Assembly (NCBI RefSeq): GCF_006542335.1
Contig: NZ_CP032485.1
Coordinates: 467,501 to 531,500, forward strand
DNA length: 64,000 nt
Origin: Neokomagataea tanensis
GTDB taxonomy: Bacteria > Pseudomonadota > Alphaproteobacteria > Acetobacterales > Acetobacteraceae
Direction: 5' to 3'
The notes beneath the pieces are model-generated. The model did not search any database. It was given only the letters and a program-made list of their open reading frames with translations, and was not told the DNA's origin. The translations under genes and the position numbers were made by a program. Numbering within the stretch: position 1 is the stretch's first letter; every line of letters begins with the position of its first letter. Shown piece after piece: positions 53,309-61,383 of this stretch.

Positions 53309-53794
53309 TTACTTAACAGATGTAATCGAGTTACGGTTTTGTGCCCATGATGATTCGTCGTCACCATCAGCTGTTGGGCGATCTTTACCATAGGAAATGG
53401 TGCTGATGCGGGAAGCGCTTACGCCCTTTGCAACCAAGTAGTCGCGTGCTGCGTTAGCACGACGCTGGCCGAGAGCAATGTTGTACTCTTCCGTACCACG
53501 GTCGTCACAGTTACCAGCGAGCTGGATCGTAACTTGTGGGTACTTCGCCAACCATGCAGCCTGCTTGTCCAGCGTTGCACGTGCTTCGTCTGTCAGCTGG
53601 GAGTAGTTCAGCGGGAAGAAGACGCGGTCGCCAACGTTAGCAACCAGGTCAGCTTCGCTGCCAGGGATCGGGCCAGCTTCTGGTGCAACTGCAGCCGTAG
53701 AAGCGCCTGACGTGTTGCCAGCATTCGTGTTCGCGTCAGAGCACGCAGCGAGAACAAGCGCCAGACCCAGCGCACCAAAGACCTTTAACTTCAT
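53309..53794 (-). CDS. pal: Peptidoglycan-associated lipoprotein
   Basis: 161 residues from ATG 53794. A lipoprotein signal ends LVLAAC (Cys18). The OmpA-like domain (about 55-160) shows VFFPLNYSQLTDEARATLDKQAAWL and the peptidoglycan-binding NCDDRGTEEYNIALGQRRANAARDYL. Here NYSQL replaces the usual DxxxL spacing of FDxD. It anchors the outer membrane to the wall and pairs with TolB. It is separated from tolB by 405 bp and so has its own transcription signals. Confidence 0.96.
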   Translation of the reverse strand: MKLKVFGALGLALVLAACSDANTNAGNTSGASTAAVAPEAGPIPGSEADLVANVGDRVFFPLNYSQLTDEARATLDKQAAWLAKYPQVTIQLAGNCDDRGTEEYNIALGQRRANAARDYLVAKGVSASRISTISYGKDRPTADGDDESSWAQNRNSITSVK

Positions 53795-54199
53795 GTTTCT
53801 CAAATCCTGAGAGCGGTTCCTCACGGGAAACCATAAAAGCGACTGAAATCGCGGAAAGCGGGACCACGTCTCCCTTCCCTGACTGTCCGATTGCCCATCC
53901 GGGCACCGTACCGTCCTCTATTAAAAACGTTGGTCACAGACGCCCATACTCATGACTCAAATCAACGGTCAAGCGTTGTTATTGCGACATGATGATCGAA
54001 AAGGTCTTTAGTGGCAAACTTACACCAGCCTTAACGCGTTATGTCTCTTTGTTGCCACATACATATGGCCGAAAACAGCCATTTTTGTAACAGCGCTGTG
54101 TGTCAAAGCACTTATAATATGCACCCACTGCGGAGCTGGCCCGCAGTGGATTTATAACGACGCAGCGAAAAGTTGCAGCGCCGCTCCCTAAACGAATCT
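53795..54199 (-). promoter_or_regulatory. 405-bp gap between tolB and pal
   Basis: No credible gene is seen. A candidate pal promoter on the minus strand is TTGACC (53967-53972), an 18-bp spacer and TATGGG (53943-53948). Nearer tolB, a 9-bp perfect stem CCACTGCGG/CCGCAGTGG (54125-54149) may end tolB transcription. A 10-bp palindrome ACAGCGCTGT lies at 54090-54099, and a weak hairpin followed by TTTTT (plus strand) at 54065-54086. Confidence 0.4.
54125..54149 (-). terminator. Hairpin after tolB
   Basis: A 9-bp perfect stem, CCACTGCGG with CCGCAGTGG around a 7-nt loop, lies about 50 nt after the tolB stop. No U-tract follows on the minus strand. Confidence 0.5.
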
Positions 54200-55552
54200 T
54201 TAGCCGTTCATCGGTGACCATGCGGGATCGGACGCGCCGGTACCCGTGTGGAGGATACGTTCGTTGAATCCGGTAATATCAACAGTCCCGATTGCAGACG
54301 AGAATCCCGCCCCTCCTGCACCCGACGCCGTTTGGCGGCAGAAGGCAAGCACCCGCCCATTTGGGCAGAAGGTTGGTGATTCAACCGTGAAGCCTTTGGT
54401 GAGTATCCGTTCACCAGAACCGTCTGGATTCATCACGCCGAGAGAGAAACCGCCGCCACCAATACGGGTAAACGCGATCAGATCACCACGCGGGGACCAA
54501 ACGGGCGAGCCATACTGGCCAGAGCCGTAAGATATACGTTGCGCTCCACCGCCTGACGCACTCATGACGTAAAGCTGAGGACTGCCCCCACGGTCGGAAA
54601 CAAACACAATCTGGCGGCCATCCGGGCTGTAGCATGGGCTTGTATCAATCGCCCCGCCGGAATTGGTCAACTGCCGCTTGCTGCCTGAAGCCAAATCAAC
54701 GGAATACAGGTCTGAGCCGCTCCCACGGGTTGCGGACAGCACAACCTGTTGCCCATCCGGCGCAAAGCGTGGCGCAAAAGAAATGCCGTCAAATGTGCCC
54801 AGAACCTGCTGACGGCCGGAGCCCAAATCAAACAGATAAACGCGCGGACGATTATTCGCATAAGACATGAACGCAACTTGATCGCGCGAAGGGTTGAAAC
54901 GTGGCGTCAGCGTCAACCACTGCCCGCCCGTCAACATCCGCTGATTAAATCCGTCTTGGTCCATCAACGCTAACTTGGTGATTTGGTGGCGGCGTGGTCC
55001 TGTACGCGCAATATATGCAATGCGGGTATCAAAATATCCCTTCTCGCCGAGCATCCGCTCATAGATCACATCAGCAATGATATGCGCGATACGGCGCCAG
55101 TTCAGCTGCGAAGCTGTATAAGCCGTTCCCTGCAATTGCTGTCCGGACACAACATCCCACAGCCGCATTTCAACGCGTACGCTGTCGCTACCAACGGCTT
55201 GGCCCGCCACGGCAGCGCGGGCACCTTGGGCTTTCAACCCCGCGAAATCAGGGGTGGAGCCCGGAGGCACACTACCGTCCATGACTTTGAACAAACCCGT
55301 GCTGCTCAAGTCAGAAGCAATGACGCTAGAGATCTGTGACCCCAAGCCGGCACCAAAGCTTGGCACAACAATGGGAATGGGAGCTTGCCGCGCTTGATCT
55401 ACCGTAATTTCAGCTTCGCCAGGTGCCGCAGCACTTTGTGCAAAAGCTGAAAGTGGGGAGATCATAAGCCCCCCTGCCGTCGCAGCCAAAACTTTGCGGC
55501 GGGAAAAAACAGTGCTCAGTGTCTCAGCGTCACGATCAGACAGGAAGGACAT
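54200..55552 (-). CDS. tolB: Tol-Pal periplasmic beta-propeller protein TolB, with Tat-like signal
   Basis: 450 residues. The N-terminal domain (about 45-175; VPSFGAGLG, ISSVIASDLSSTGLF) is followed by a WD40-like propeller with repeated SPDGRQIVFVSDRGG and SPRGDLIAFTR units. The leader is unusual: SRRKVLAATAGGLMI carries twin Arg at 18-19 before a hydrophobic stretch, a Tat-type signal, where E. coli TolB uses Sec. The start at 55552 includes 15 residues before the motif, normal for Tat leaders. It follows tolA by 19 bp. Confidence 0.95.
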   Translation of the reverse strand: MSFLSDRDAETLSTVFSRRKVLAATAGGLMISPLSAFAQSAAAPGEAEITVDQARQAPIPIVVPSFGAGLGSQISSVIASDLSSTGLFKVMDGSVPPGSTPDFAGLKAQGARAAVAGQAVGSDSVRVEMRLWDVVSGQQLQGTAYTASQLNWRRIAHIIADVIYERMLGEKGYFDTRIAYIARTGPRRHQITKLALMDQDGFNQRMLTGGQWLTLTPRFNPSRDQVAFMSYANNRPRVYLFDLGSGRQQVLGTFDGISFAPRFAPDGQQVVLSATRGSGSDLYSVDLASGSKRQLTNSGGAIDTSPCYSPDGRQIVFVSDRGGSPQLYVMSASGGGAQRISYGSGQYGSPVWSPRGDLIAFTRIGGGGFSLGVMNPDGSGERILTKGFTVESPTFCPNGRVLAFCRQTASGAGGAGFSSAIGTVDITGFNERILHTGTGASDPAWSPMNG

Positions 55553-55571
55553 TCGGTTTACCCTTCAAAAG

Positions 55572-56567
55572 TTAGGGTCGGAAAACAAAACGCAACTCAT
55601 GCGTCTTGCCCAACAGATTTCCAGGAATAGGAAGATGCGCACAGGTTGGGCTCAACACTGCGTCACGGGCCCGCTCCGCCAATACGCGATAGGAAGGATC
55701 CCCTGCCATACGCGATGCTGTTTCTGGTGCGAAGCGCACTAAACGAGCCTCCCCTTGTGCATCAACCGTTACAATTAAATGCGCAACGAAGCTGGCATAG
55801 TTCCGTGCTTCCGTATCTTCCGTGTAACAACGGCGAACTGAAGCACCGATAGCCTTCTGGTCACCAAGGCTGAGAGCCTTCGTGATGTCACCATTTGGCA
55901 CACCGCCGCCATCCGGCGCACCGCCCTGCGGCGGGTTAGCCCGCGCATGTGCCGCATGCGTCTGCTTCTGGTCAGCTCGGAAACTATCCAAGGTGGCTAA
56001 AAGAGAATGGCTGTCCGGCTGCGCGTTCTTGGTCGGGTGATCCTGCGTAATATGCGAGAATTTTGGCGTATCCGGCAACGTGTCCGCCTTCTGCGTCTGC
56101 GGCGAAGGTGGCGCTACCATCTTCGACTCTGACGGAGGGGACGGACGCGGAGGTGCCGCGGGCGTTGGTGACGGCTCAGGTGTTGTAACCTTTGGCGGCA
56201 GCTTCAACGGCGGCAGCGGCGTCGGCTTACTCTCCGGCGGTGGTGGCACAGCTTGTGGCGGGGGTGGCGGCGGTGGCGGCTCCTCCGTCGGTGCCTTCTC
56301 CGGTGGAGTTGGAGCAGGAGGCGCATCATTACGAACCGGCGCCGGCGCTGGAGCTGGCTTCGGTGCAGGGTGATCCGCTTTAATAGGATGTGTTGGTGGG
56401 CCAGCCTGTTCAAACTGCATTTCAACCGCCGGGGGCTCCGGCGGTTCAGGCGGCTTGGAGAATGGGATCGTGACCAACATGTACAGGATCAGGGCGCTAT
56501 GCACCCCAACCGAAGCCAGAAGCGCGCCGCGAAAACGCCGGCGATCCGAGCGGCGAGAAAAAGCCAC
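55572..56567 (-). CDS. tolA: TolA/TonB-like energy-transducing protein
   Basis: 331 residues. One membrane helix near the N-terminus (about 13-34, ALLASVGVHSALILYMLVTIPF) carries the SHLS-like HSALIL region. A Pro-rich spacer (about 40-160; PEPP, PPPPPPP, KPTPLPPL) replaces the long helical arm of E. coli TolA. A C-terminal domain of about 100 residues follows (IGASVRRCYTEDTEARNYASFVAHLIVTVD). It links TolQR to TolB/Pal. The Pro-rich spacer is TonB-like, but the position inside tolQR-tolB supports TolA. Confidence 0.9.
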   Translation of the reverse strand: MAFSRRSDRRRFRGALLASVGVHSALILYMLVTIPFSKPPEPPEPPAVEMQFEQAGPPTHPIKADHPAPKPAPAPAPVRNDAPPAPTPPEKAPTEEPPPPPPPPQAVPPPPESKPTPLPPLKLPPKVTTPEPSPTPAAPPRPSPPSESKMVAPPSPQTQKADTLPDTPKFSHITQDHPTKNAQPDSHSLLATLDSFRADQKQTHAAHARANPPQGGAPDGGGVPNGDITKALSLGDQKAIGASVRRCYTEDTEARNYASFVAHLIVTVDAQGEARLVRFAPETASRMAGDPSYRVLAERARDAVLSPTCAHLPIPGNLLGKTHELRFVFRP

Positions 56568-56581
56568 CGGGTAGGCTCCTC

Positions 56582-57022
56582 TTAAGGCCCGCTCTGCGGC
56601 TGTTGAGCTAACAACGCCACATGCGTAAACCCGCCAGACGTAATTTGCCCCATGACCTGCATGACGCGACCATAATCAATATGTGCATCAGCACGCACAA
56701 AAATACGGTGGTTTGGGTCATCTTGTGCCAGCGTTTTCAGCTGAGCCACTAACTGATCACCCGATACTGGGTCTTCCCCCAGATAAATCGAGCCATCCCC
56801 ACGCAGTGAAACCGTAATGGGTTTCGTATCCGCGTTTACCGGGCTGGCATCCGTCTTTGGCAGGTCAACATTAACACCACTGGTCATCATTGGCGCTGTC
56901 ACCATGAAAATGATGAGCAGAACCAACATCACGTCCACAAGCGGAGTGACGTTAATTTCTGACGCTGCGCGGTTTCGCCTGCGGCCTCCCTTGCGCGCGC
57001 CGCCTCCTGCGGACATGCCCAT
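56582..57022 (-). CDS. tolR: ExbD/TolR family protein
   Basis: 146 residues. The N-terminal membrane helix contains the essential Asp (INVTPLVDVMLVLLIIFMVTAPMM). A periplasmic domain of about 100 residues ends in RIFVRADAHIDYGRVMQVMGQI. With TolQ it uses the proton gradient to energise TolA. It starts 3 nt after tolQ and lies 14 nt before tolA. Confidence 0.96.
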   Translation of the reverse strand: MGMSAGGGARKGGRRRNRAASEINVTPLVDVMLVLLIIFMVTAPMMTSGVNVDLPKTDASPVNADTKPITVSLRGDGSIYLGEDPVSGDQLVAQLKTLAQDDPNHRIFVRADAHIDYGRVMQVMGQITSGGFTHVALLAQQPQSGP

Positions 57023-57025
57023 GGT

Positions 57026-57757
57026 TCAGACCTTTCCTTCCGAACGCTCTTCAGACTGACGCGACAGGATCGCCGCAAACTCTGTGCCAAAAGCGTCCAT
57101 ACGGTCCGAAAAACGGTCGAGCGAGGCACCAATTACGTTATACGCAACATAGGCCGGAATCGCGGTGACAAGGCCGATAGCTGTAGCAAACAATGCTTCA
57201 GAAATACCGGGAGCAACAACCGACAAGTTCGTATTGTGCATCGCTGCGATAGATCCAAAGGCATGCATAATACCCCAGACTGTACCGAACAGCCCAACAA
57301 ACGGCGCTACCGGGCCAATTGTTGCCAGAAAGACCAGGCGAGCACCCAAGCGGTCGTTCTCACGGCCAACTGTGATACCAATTGCACGGTCTACGCGGTC
57401 TTTTACGCCACCATGTACCAGATCAATCCCGCTAATACGGGCTGAACGGCGCCACTCACCCATTGCGGCACCAAATACGGCTGCCAAAGGATGTGTTGGG
57501 CGTGCGCCGTCGGATTCGTACAGTTCGTCCAGCGAGCCGCCCGACCAGAAACGATCTTCAAATACCGTTGCTTCACGGTTCACACGACGCAGCAGGAAAA
57601 ACTTCTCTGCAATGATCGCCCACACACCGGCGCTGCACAGGATCAACCCTATCATCACCAGTTTGACGACGATGGAAGCGTGCAGGAACAAGTCTAGCGG
57701 CGAAAGTCCAGCCGCGTTGACCGCTCCAAGCGCGCTTGAAGTCACGTCATGATCCAC
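57026..57757 (-). CDS. tolQ: MotA/TolQ/ExbB proton channel protein
   Basis: 243 residues from GTG 57757, chosen because AGGAG lies 6 nt upstream; the longer frame is rejected. There are three membrane helices (about 24-46, 145-167 and 180-200 by eye), with the family motifs LATIGPVAPFVGLFGTVWGIMHAF and ISEALFATAIGLVTAIPAYVAYN. It forms the TolQ5R2 motor. It follows ybgC by 81 bp, in the classical ybgC-tolQRAB order. Confidence 0.95.
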   Translation of the reverse strand: MDHDVTSSALGAVNAAGLSPLDLFLHASIVVKLVMIGLILCSAGVWAIIAEKFFLLRRVNREATVFEDRFWSGGSLDELYESDGARPTHPLAAVFGAAMGEWRRSARISGIDLVHGGVKDRVDRAIGITVGRENDRLGARLVFLATIGPVAPFVGLFGTVWGIMHAFGSIAAMHNTNLSVVAPGISEALFATAIGLVTAIPAYVAYNVIGASLDRFSDRMDAFGTEFAAILSRQSEERSEGKV

Positions 57758-57838
57758 AATATTCTCCTGTCCTGATCCGATGTTATTTTTACGGGTCAGA
57801 ACCTTCCATGACATTTCACGCGGAAACAGAAAAGTGGG

Positions 57839-58264
57839 TCAATGCACTCCTGCTTCCAATTTTCTTATTGCATCACACCAACGTGGCGGAATTCGGGCCG
57901 GTTTTAACGTATTCATCTCAATACAGGCGAGTTCAACATCCAGAACGACCGCCTCTTCATCCAGCTTTTCGGCGTTTCGTATGGTCTGCTTCAACTTGAG
58001 ACGCGCAGGCGTAATTGCAATGAGCGCAGTCTCAACCTCCATCATGTCTTCAAGGCGCAGCGGCGTGCGGTAACGGACCCCGACTTGCCTAACGACAAAT
58101 CCAATACCGTCCGTCTCTAAAAGTTCGGTAACTGCCGCGTTTGCAGAACGCATTGCCTCACTGCGGGCGCGCTCTGCGAACGCGAGGTAACGGGCGTGAT
58201 AAACAATCCCCCCGGCATCCGTATCTTCGTAATAAACGCGAAAACGAATTTTATGCGTTGCCAT
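57839..58264 (-). CDS. ybgC: Acyl-CoA thioesterase YbgC
   Basis: 141 residues of hot-dog fold. The catalytic region YYEDTDAGGIVYHARYLAFAERARSE is diagnostic, with the active Asp in DTDAGG and the Tyr-His pair after it. It hydrolyses acyl-CoAs and is encoded with the Tol-Pal genes in most Proteobacteria. It lies 30 bp after ruvB, so the ruv and tol genes may share a transcript. Confidence 0.95.
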   Translation of the reverse strand: MATHKIRFRVYYEDTDAGGIVYHARYLAFAERARSEAMRSANAAVTELLETDGIGFVVRQVGVRYRTPLRLEDMMEVETALIAITPARLKLKQTIRNAEKLDEEAVVLDVELACIEMNTLKPARIPPRWCDAIRKLEAGVH

Positions 58265-58294
58265 CGGATCACTCCGCTTAAATGAAATTAAACG

Positions 58295-59341
58295 TCAAAC
58301 GTCCGAAGGACTCTGCTCCAGCGCAGTCAGCAAATCAACCTGACTGGCAGGTGGTGTCAGGCCCAGATGCTTCCATCCCGGCTCACCCAACATCCGCCCT
58401 CGTGCCGTGCGCAAGACCATGCCTTCCTGAATGAGATAGGGCTCAATAACATCCTCGAGAGTATCTCGTGCTTCAGCCAAACCTGCTGCAACTGTCTCAA
58501 CCCCGACCGGGCCACCTTTGTGGTGCTCTGCGATTCGCATAAGATAGCGTCGGTCCATTGCATCCAGTCCACGCGCATCGACTTCAAGTCGTGACAGCGC
58601 CGCATCAGCCAACTCCCGGTCTATAACCGCCTTTCCTGCCACAAGGGCGAAATCACGCACCCGACGCAACAGACGGCCAGCGATACGTGGTGTACCGCGA
58701 GAGCGACGGGCAATCTCCTCCGCGCCCTCAGCTTTCAAATTCATCCCCAATTTAAGCGCACCACGCGAAACAATCGCCCGAAGTTCATCCGGTGTGTAAA
58801 AAACGAGCCGCAGAGGAATGCCGAAACGATCACGGAGGGGCGTTGCCAGAAGCCCTGCCCGCGTTGTCGCTGCGACTAAAGTGAAAGGTGCGAGATCAAT
58901 CCTTACGGACCGAGCCGCCGGCCCTTCCCCAATGATGAGATCCAGCTGGAAATCCTCCATTGCGGGGTATAGGATTTCTTCAATTGCGGGCTGAAGGCGG
59001 TGTATCTCGTCAATGAACAACACATCACGCGGCTGAAGATTAGTGAGGATAGCAGCCAAATCCCCCGCACGCTGAATGACAGGACCAGATGTCGCACGGA
59101 ATCCAACCCCTAATTCCCGCGATACAATTTGCGCGAGCGTAGTCTTGCCTAGCCCCGGCGGACCGTGCAGCAAAACATGGTCCAGCGCTTCCCCGCGCGC
59201 ACGCGCGGCTTCAATGAACACGGACAAATTTTCGCGGCTTGCTTTTTGTCCTGTAAAATCCGCCAGACTTTCCGGCCGGATGCCGCCCTCATTCATATCA
59301 TCCGGCTGCTTGGCTGCATCCGTAGGGCGCATATCACTCAT
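58295..59341 (-). CDS. ruvB: Holliday junction branch-migration ATPase RuvB
   Basis: 348 residues. Walker A is GPPGLGKTT, Walker B FIDEIHRL, and sensor 1 is [18 protein letters not shown]. The C-terminal winged helix includes [14 protein letters not shown] and the family-typical [17 protein letters not shown]. It drives branch migration with RuvA. It overlaps ruvA by 4 bp. Confidence 0.97.
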   Translation of the reverse strand: MSDMRPTDAAKQPDDMNEGGIRPESLADFTGQKASRENLSVFIEAARARGEALDHVLLHGPPGLGKTTLAQIVSRELGVGFRATSGPVIQRAGDLAAILTNLQPRDVLFIDEIHRLQPAIEEILYPAMEDFQLDLIIGEGPAARSVRIDLAPFTLVAATTRAGLLATPLRDRFGIPLRLVFYTPDELRAIVSRGALKLGMNLKAEGAEEIARRSRGTPRIAGRLLRRVRDFALVAGKAVIDRELADAALSRLEVDARGLDAMDRRYLMRIAEHHKGGPVGVETVAAGLAEARDTLEDVIEPYLIQEGMVLRTARGRMLGEPGWKHLGLTPPASQVDLLTALEQSPSDV

Positions 59342-59952
59342 CGTGCCAGATCCTTAAGGCTCAACCGGATCACCAAATCCAAACTCGCACCATCATGCTC
59401 TGCCAATATCTTTTTGACGACCGGCCACGCTTCTGCACGGCGAAACCCCAGCCCGGCTAATGCCAACAAAGCATCACCCTCCAGCCCTGTTTCGGCAGCC
59501 GCGGTTACGAACCCGCCTTGAGGAGCGATTGTCGCTGCACCAACGGGCATCTTAGCGATTTTATTCTTCAACTCGCTTAATATTCGGTCTGCCAAGCGGG
59601 GACCAACGCCTGCCGCCCGCGTCAAAGATGCCCGGTCACCGGCGTTAATGGCCAAAAACAAGTCACCCGGAGCGTTAGAGGACAAGATCGCCAAGGCGAC
59701 TTTTGCTCCAACGCCCTGAACCGTTGTCAAAAGCCGAAACCATTCCTGCTCCTCAGTGGAAGCAAAGCCGTAAAGCAGAATGGCATCCTCTCGTACAACC
59801 GTTTCAATCAGCAAACGTGCGACAGAGGGAGGCATCGGGACGGATGCCAACGTGCGCGTGGAGGCGGATACAACATAGCCTACGCCGTTGACATCAACGA
59901 TGCAGCGCTCACCCTCAATCTGCCCGACAAGCCCTGTAAGTTGACCAATCAT
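59338..59952 (-). CDS. ruvA: Holliday junction-binding protein RuvA
   Basis: 204 residues from ATG 59952, preceded by GGAGG; the longer frame lies inside ruvC. An N-terminal OB fold ([26 protein letters not shown]) is followed by tandem helix-hairpin-helix motifs ([31 protein letters not shown]) and the C-terminal RuvB-binding domain. It overlaps both ruvC and ruvB by 4 bp. Confidence 0.97.
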   Translation of the reverse strand: MIGQLTGLVGQIEGERCIVDVNGVGYVVSASTRTLASVPMPPSVARLLIETVVREDAILLYGFASTEEQEWFRLLTTVQGVGAKVALAILSSNAPGDLFLAINAGDRASLTRAAGVGPRLADRILSELKNKIAKMPVGAATIAPQGGFVTAAAETGLEGDALLALAGLGFRRAEAWPVVKKILAEHDGASLDLVIRLSLKDLAR

Positions 59953-60455
59953 GCCATGTGCCTCCCCTGCGCTACCTGCAATGAACTTGCCCTGTAATGC
60001 GCATGACATATGGCCACGGCTAAAGCGTCCGAGGCATCAGCTTTATAGATTTCTGCTCCGGGCAACAGGCGCTTAATCATCATTGTCACCTGCTCTTTAC
60101 TGGCAGAGCCTGTGCCAACGACGGACTTTTTTACTTTCATCGCGCCGTATTCCGCAACCGGGAGCCCTTCATAAGCTGGCGTCAGCAGCGCAACACCACG
60201 GGCATATCCCAGCTTCAATGTCGAAGAACCGTTTCTGTTTACGTAAGTCTCTTCGACTGCGGCCTCTGCAGGCGCGTATTCTCTAATCAACGCCTGCAAG
60301 CGCCCGTGCAATTCACACAAGCGCAGCGGTACGGATTCCGCACCGTCAGTACCAATGACCCCAGATGCAACATGACGCAGGCGATTACCGTCTACGTCAA
60401 TAATGCCCCACCCCATGAAGCGCAGGCCGGGGTCGATCCCCATAATGCGGATCAA
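59949..60455 (-). CDS. ruvC: Holliday junction resolvase RuvC
   Basis: 168 residues. An RNase H-like fold with catalytic acidic residues in [25 protein letters not shown] and the C-terminal [15 protein letters not shown]. It cuts junctions bound by RuvAB. It overlaps yebC by 4 bp (ATGA) and ruvA by 4 bp. Confidence 0.97.
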   Translation of the reverse strand: MIRIMGIDPGLRFMGWGIIDVDGNRLRHVASGVIGTDGAESVPLRLCELHGRLQALIREYAPAEAAVEETYVNRNGSSTLKLGYARGVALLTPAYEGLPVAEYGAMKVKKSVVGTGSASKEQVTMMIKRLLPGAEIYKADASDALAVAICHAHYRASSLQVAQGRHMA

Positions 60456-61201
60456 GCGGCAAGCGCCTCTGCAACGTCGTCTGGCAGGTCAAAATTGGCA
60501 TAGACAGCCTGAACGTCATCGTTATCGTCCAGAACATCAATCAGCTTGAGAACGCTGCGAGCCTTCTCTTCGTCCAGCGTGATCGTATTTTCGGGGCGCC
60601 AGTCAAGCTTAGCAGAAGTCGGCTCACCGAAACGCGCTTCAAGTGCATCGCGGACTGCAAACAAATCTTCCATTGCGCAGGTCACTTCATGGCCTTCAGC
60701 CGTCGTAGCCGCATTATCAGCGCCGGCTTCAATTGCTGCCTCAAGCATATCGTCTTCTGACGCTACGTCTTTCGGATACGACACAACACCTAAACGCTGG
60801 AACATGAAGGAGACCGAGTTAGACTCGCCCATAGAGCCGCCATGCTTGGAAAACGCTGCACGGACCTCGCCTGCGGTACGGTTGCGATTATCCGTCAAGC
60901 CTTCAACAATGATGGCAACACCAGCTGGGCCATAACCTTCGTAGCGGACTTCTACGTAATCCTCGCCACCTGCTGCGCCTGATGCTTTCTTGATCGCACG
61001 CTCAACATTATCTTTGGGCATGTTAGCTTCACGCGCGGCGGAAAGCGCTGCACGCAGGCGAGGATTTGAAGATGGGTCAGGAAGGCCCGAACGCACGGCA
61101 ACCGTAATTTCGCGCAGAACTTTAGCAAATTGCTTGGCGCGCTTGGCATCCTGAGCGCCCTTACGGTGCATAATGTTTTTAAACTGTGAATGACCGGCCA
61201 T
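60452..61201 (-). CDS. yebC: YebC/PmpR family regulator
   Basis: 249 residues with the highly conserved start [23 protein letters not shown] and, later, [30 protein letters not shown] and the C-terminal [22 protein letters not shown]. Family members act as transcription factors or as translation factors for polyproline stretches. It heads the yebC-ruvCAB operon. SD GAGGGAG lies upstream, after a structured leader. Confidence 0.96.
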   Translation of the reverse strand: MAGHSQFKNIMHRKGAQDAKRAKQFAKVLREITVAVRSGLPDPSSNPRLRAALSAAREANMPKDNVERAIKKASGAAGGEDYVEVRYEGYGPAGVAIIVEGLTDNRNRTAGEVRAAFSKHGGSMGESNSVSFMFQRLGVVSYPKDVASEDDMLEAAIEAGADNAATTAEGHEVTCAMEDLFAVRDALEARFGEPTSAKLDWRPENTITLDEEKARSVLKLIDVLDDNDDVQAVYANFDLPDDVAEALAA

Positions 61202-61223
61202 GCCTGCCTACTCCCTCTCATAC

Positions 61224-61299
61224 GGAGGTGGTCCGGGCCTGACCCTTCGAGGTTTTTCTCCCCGAACTCCCGGCAGGAGCTTTAGGCTCCCGCACCTCC
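61224..61299 (-). ncRNA. Candidate structured RNA leader of yebC
   Basis: On the minus strand a 76-nt segment folds with a closing helix GGAGGUG/CACCUCC (61293-61299 with 61224-61230), a first hairpin CGGGAGC-CUAAA-GCUCCUG (61274-61292), and a second arm made of CCGGG/CCCGG (61269-61273 with 61233-61237) and UUCGGGG/CCUCGAA (61260-61266 with 61246-61252). The CACCUCC strand could also pair with the yebC ribosome site GAGGGAG. This suggests a regulatory leader or small RNA; no known family was recognised. Confidence 0.45.
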
Positions 61300-61310
61300 T
61301 TACTTATGTA

Positions 61311-61362
61311 CCAAAAAAGCAAAGGGCATTTCGCCCCTTACCCAAACGGGGCGAGGCCCCGT
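61311..61362 (-). terminator. Terminator region of secA
   Basis: On the minus strand ACGGGGC-CUC-GCCCCGU (61346-61362) is followed by a second small hairpin (AAGGG/CCCTT) and then TTTTTT (61313-61318). It ends secA transcription before the yebC leader. Confidence 0.75.
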
Positions 61363-61383
61363 CAAACTAAAAACCAGTATCGC

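Noticed and set aside
54039..54221. Small minus-strand frame between tolB and pal.
   Set aside because: It overlaps the tolB end and the hairpin, has no conserved sequence and no start signals.
55572..56567. TonB rather than TolA identity.
   Set aside because: The Pro-rich spacer is TonB-like, but the gene sits between tolR and tolB in a complete tol operon.
61224..61299. Resemblance of the yebC leader to SRP RNA (GGTCAGG.CCGGA).
   Set aside because: The match stops before the required GGAAGCAGC part of the SRP apical loop, and the overall fold is different.
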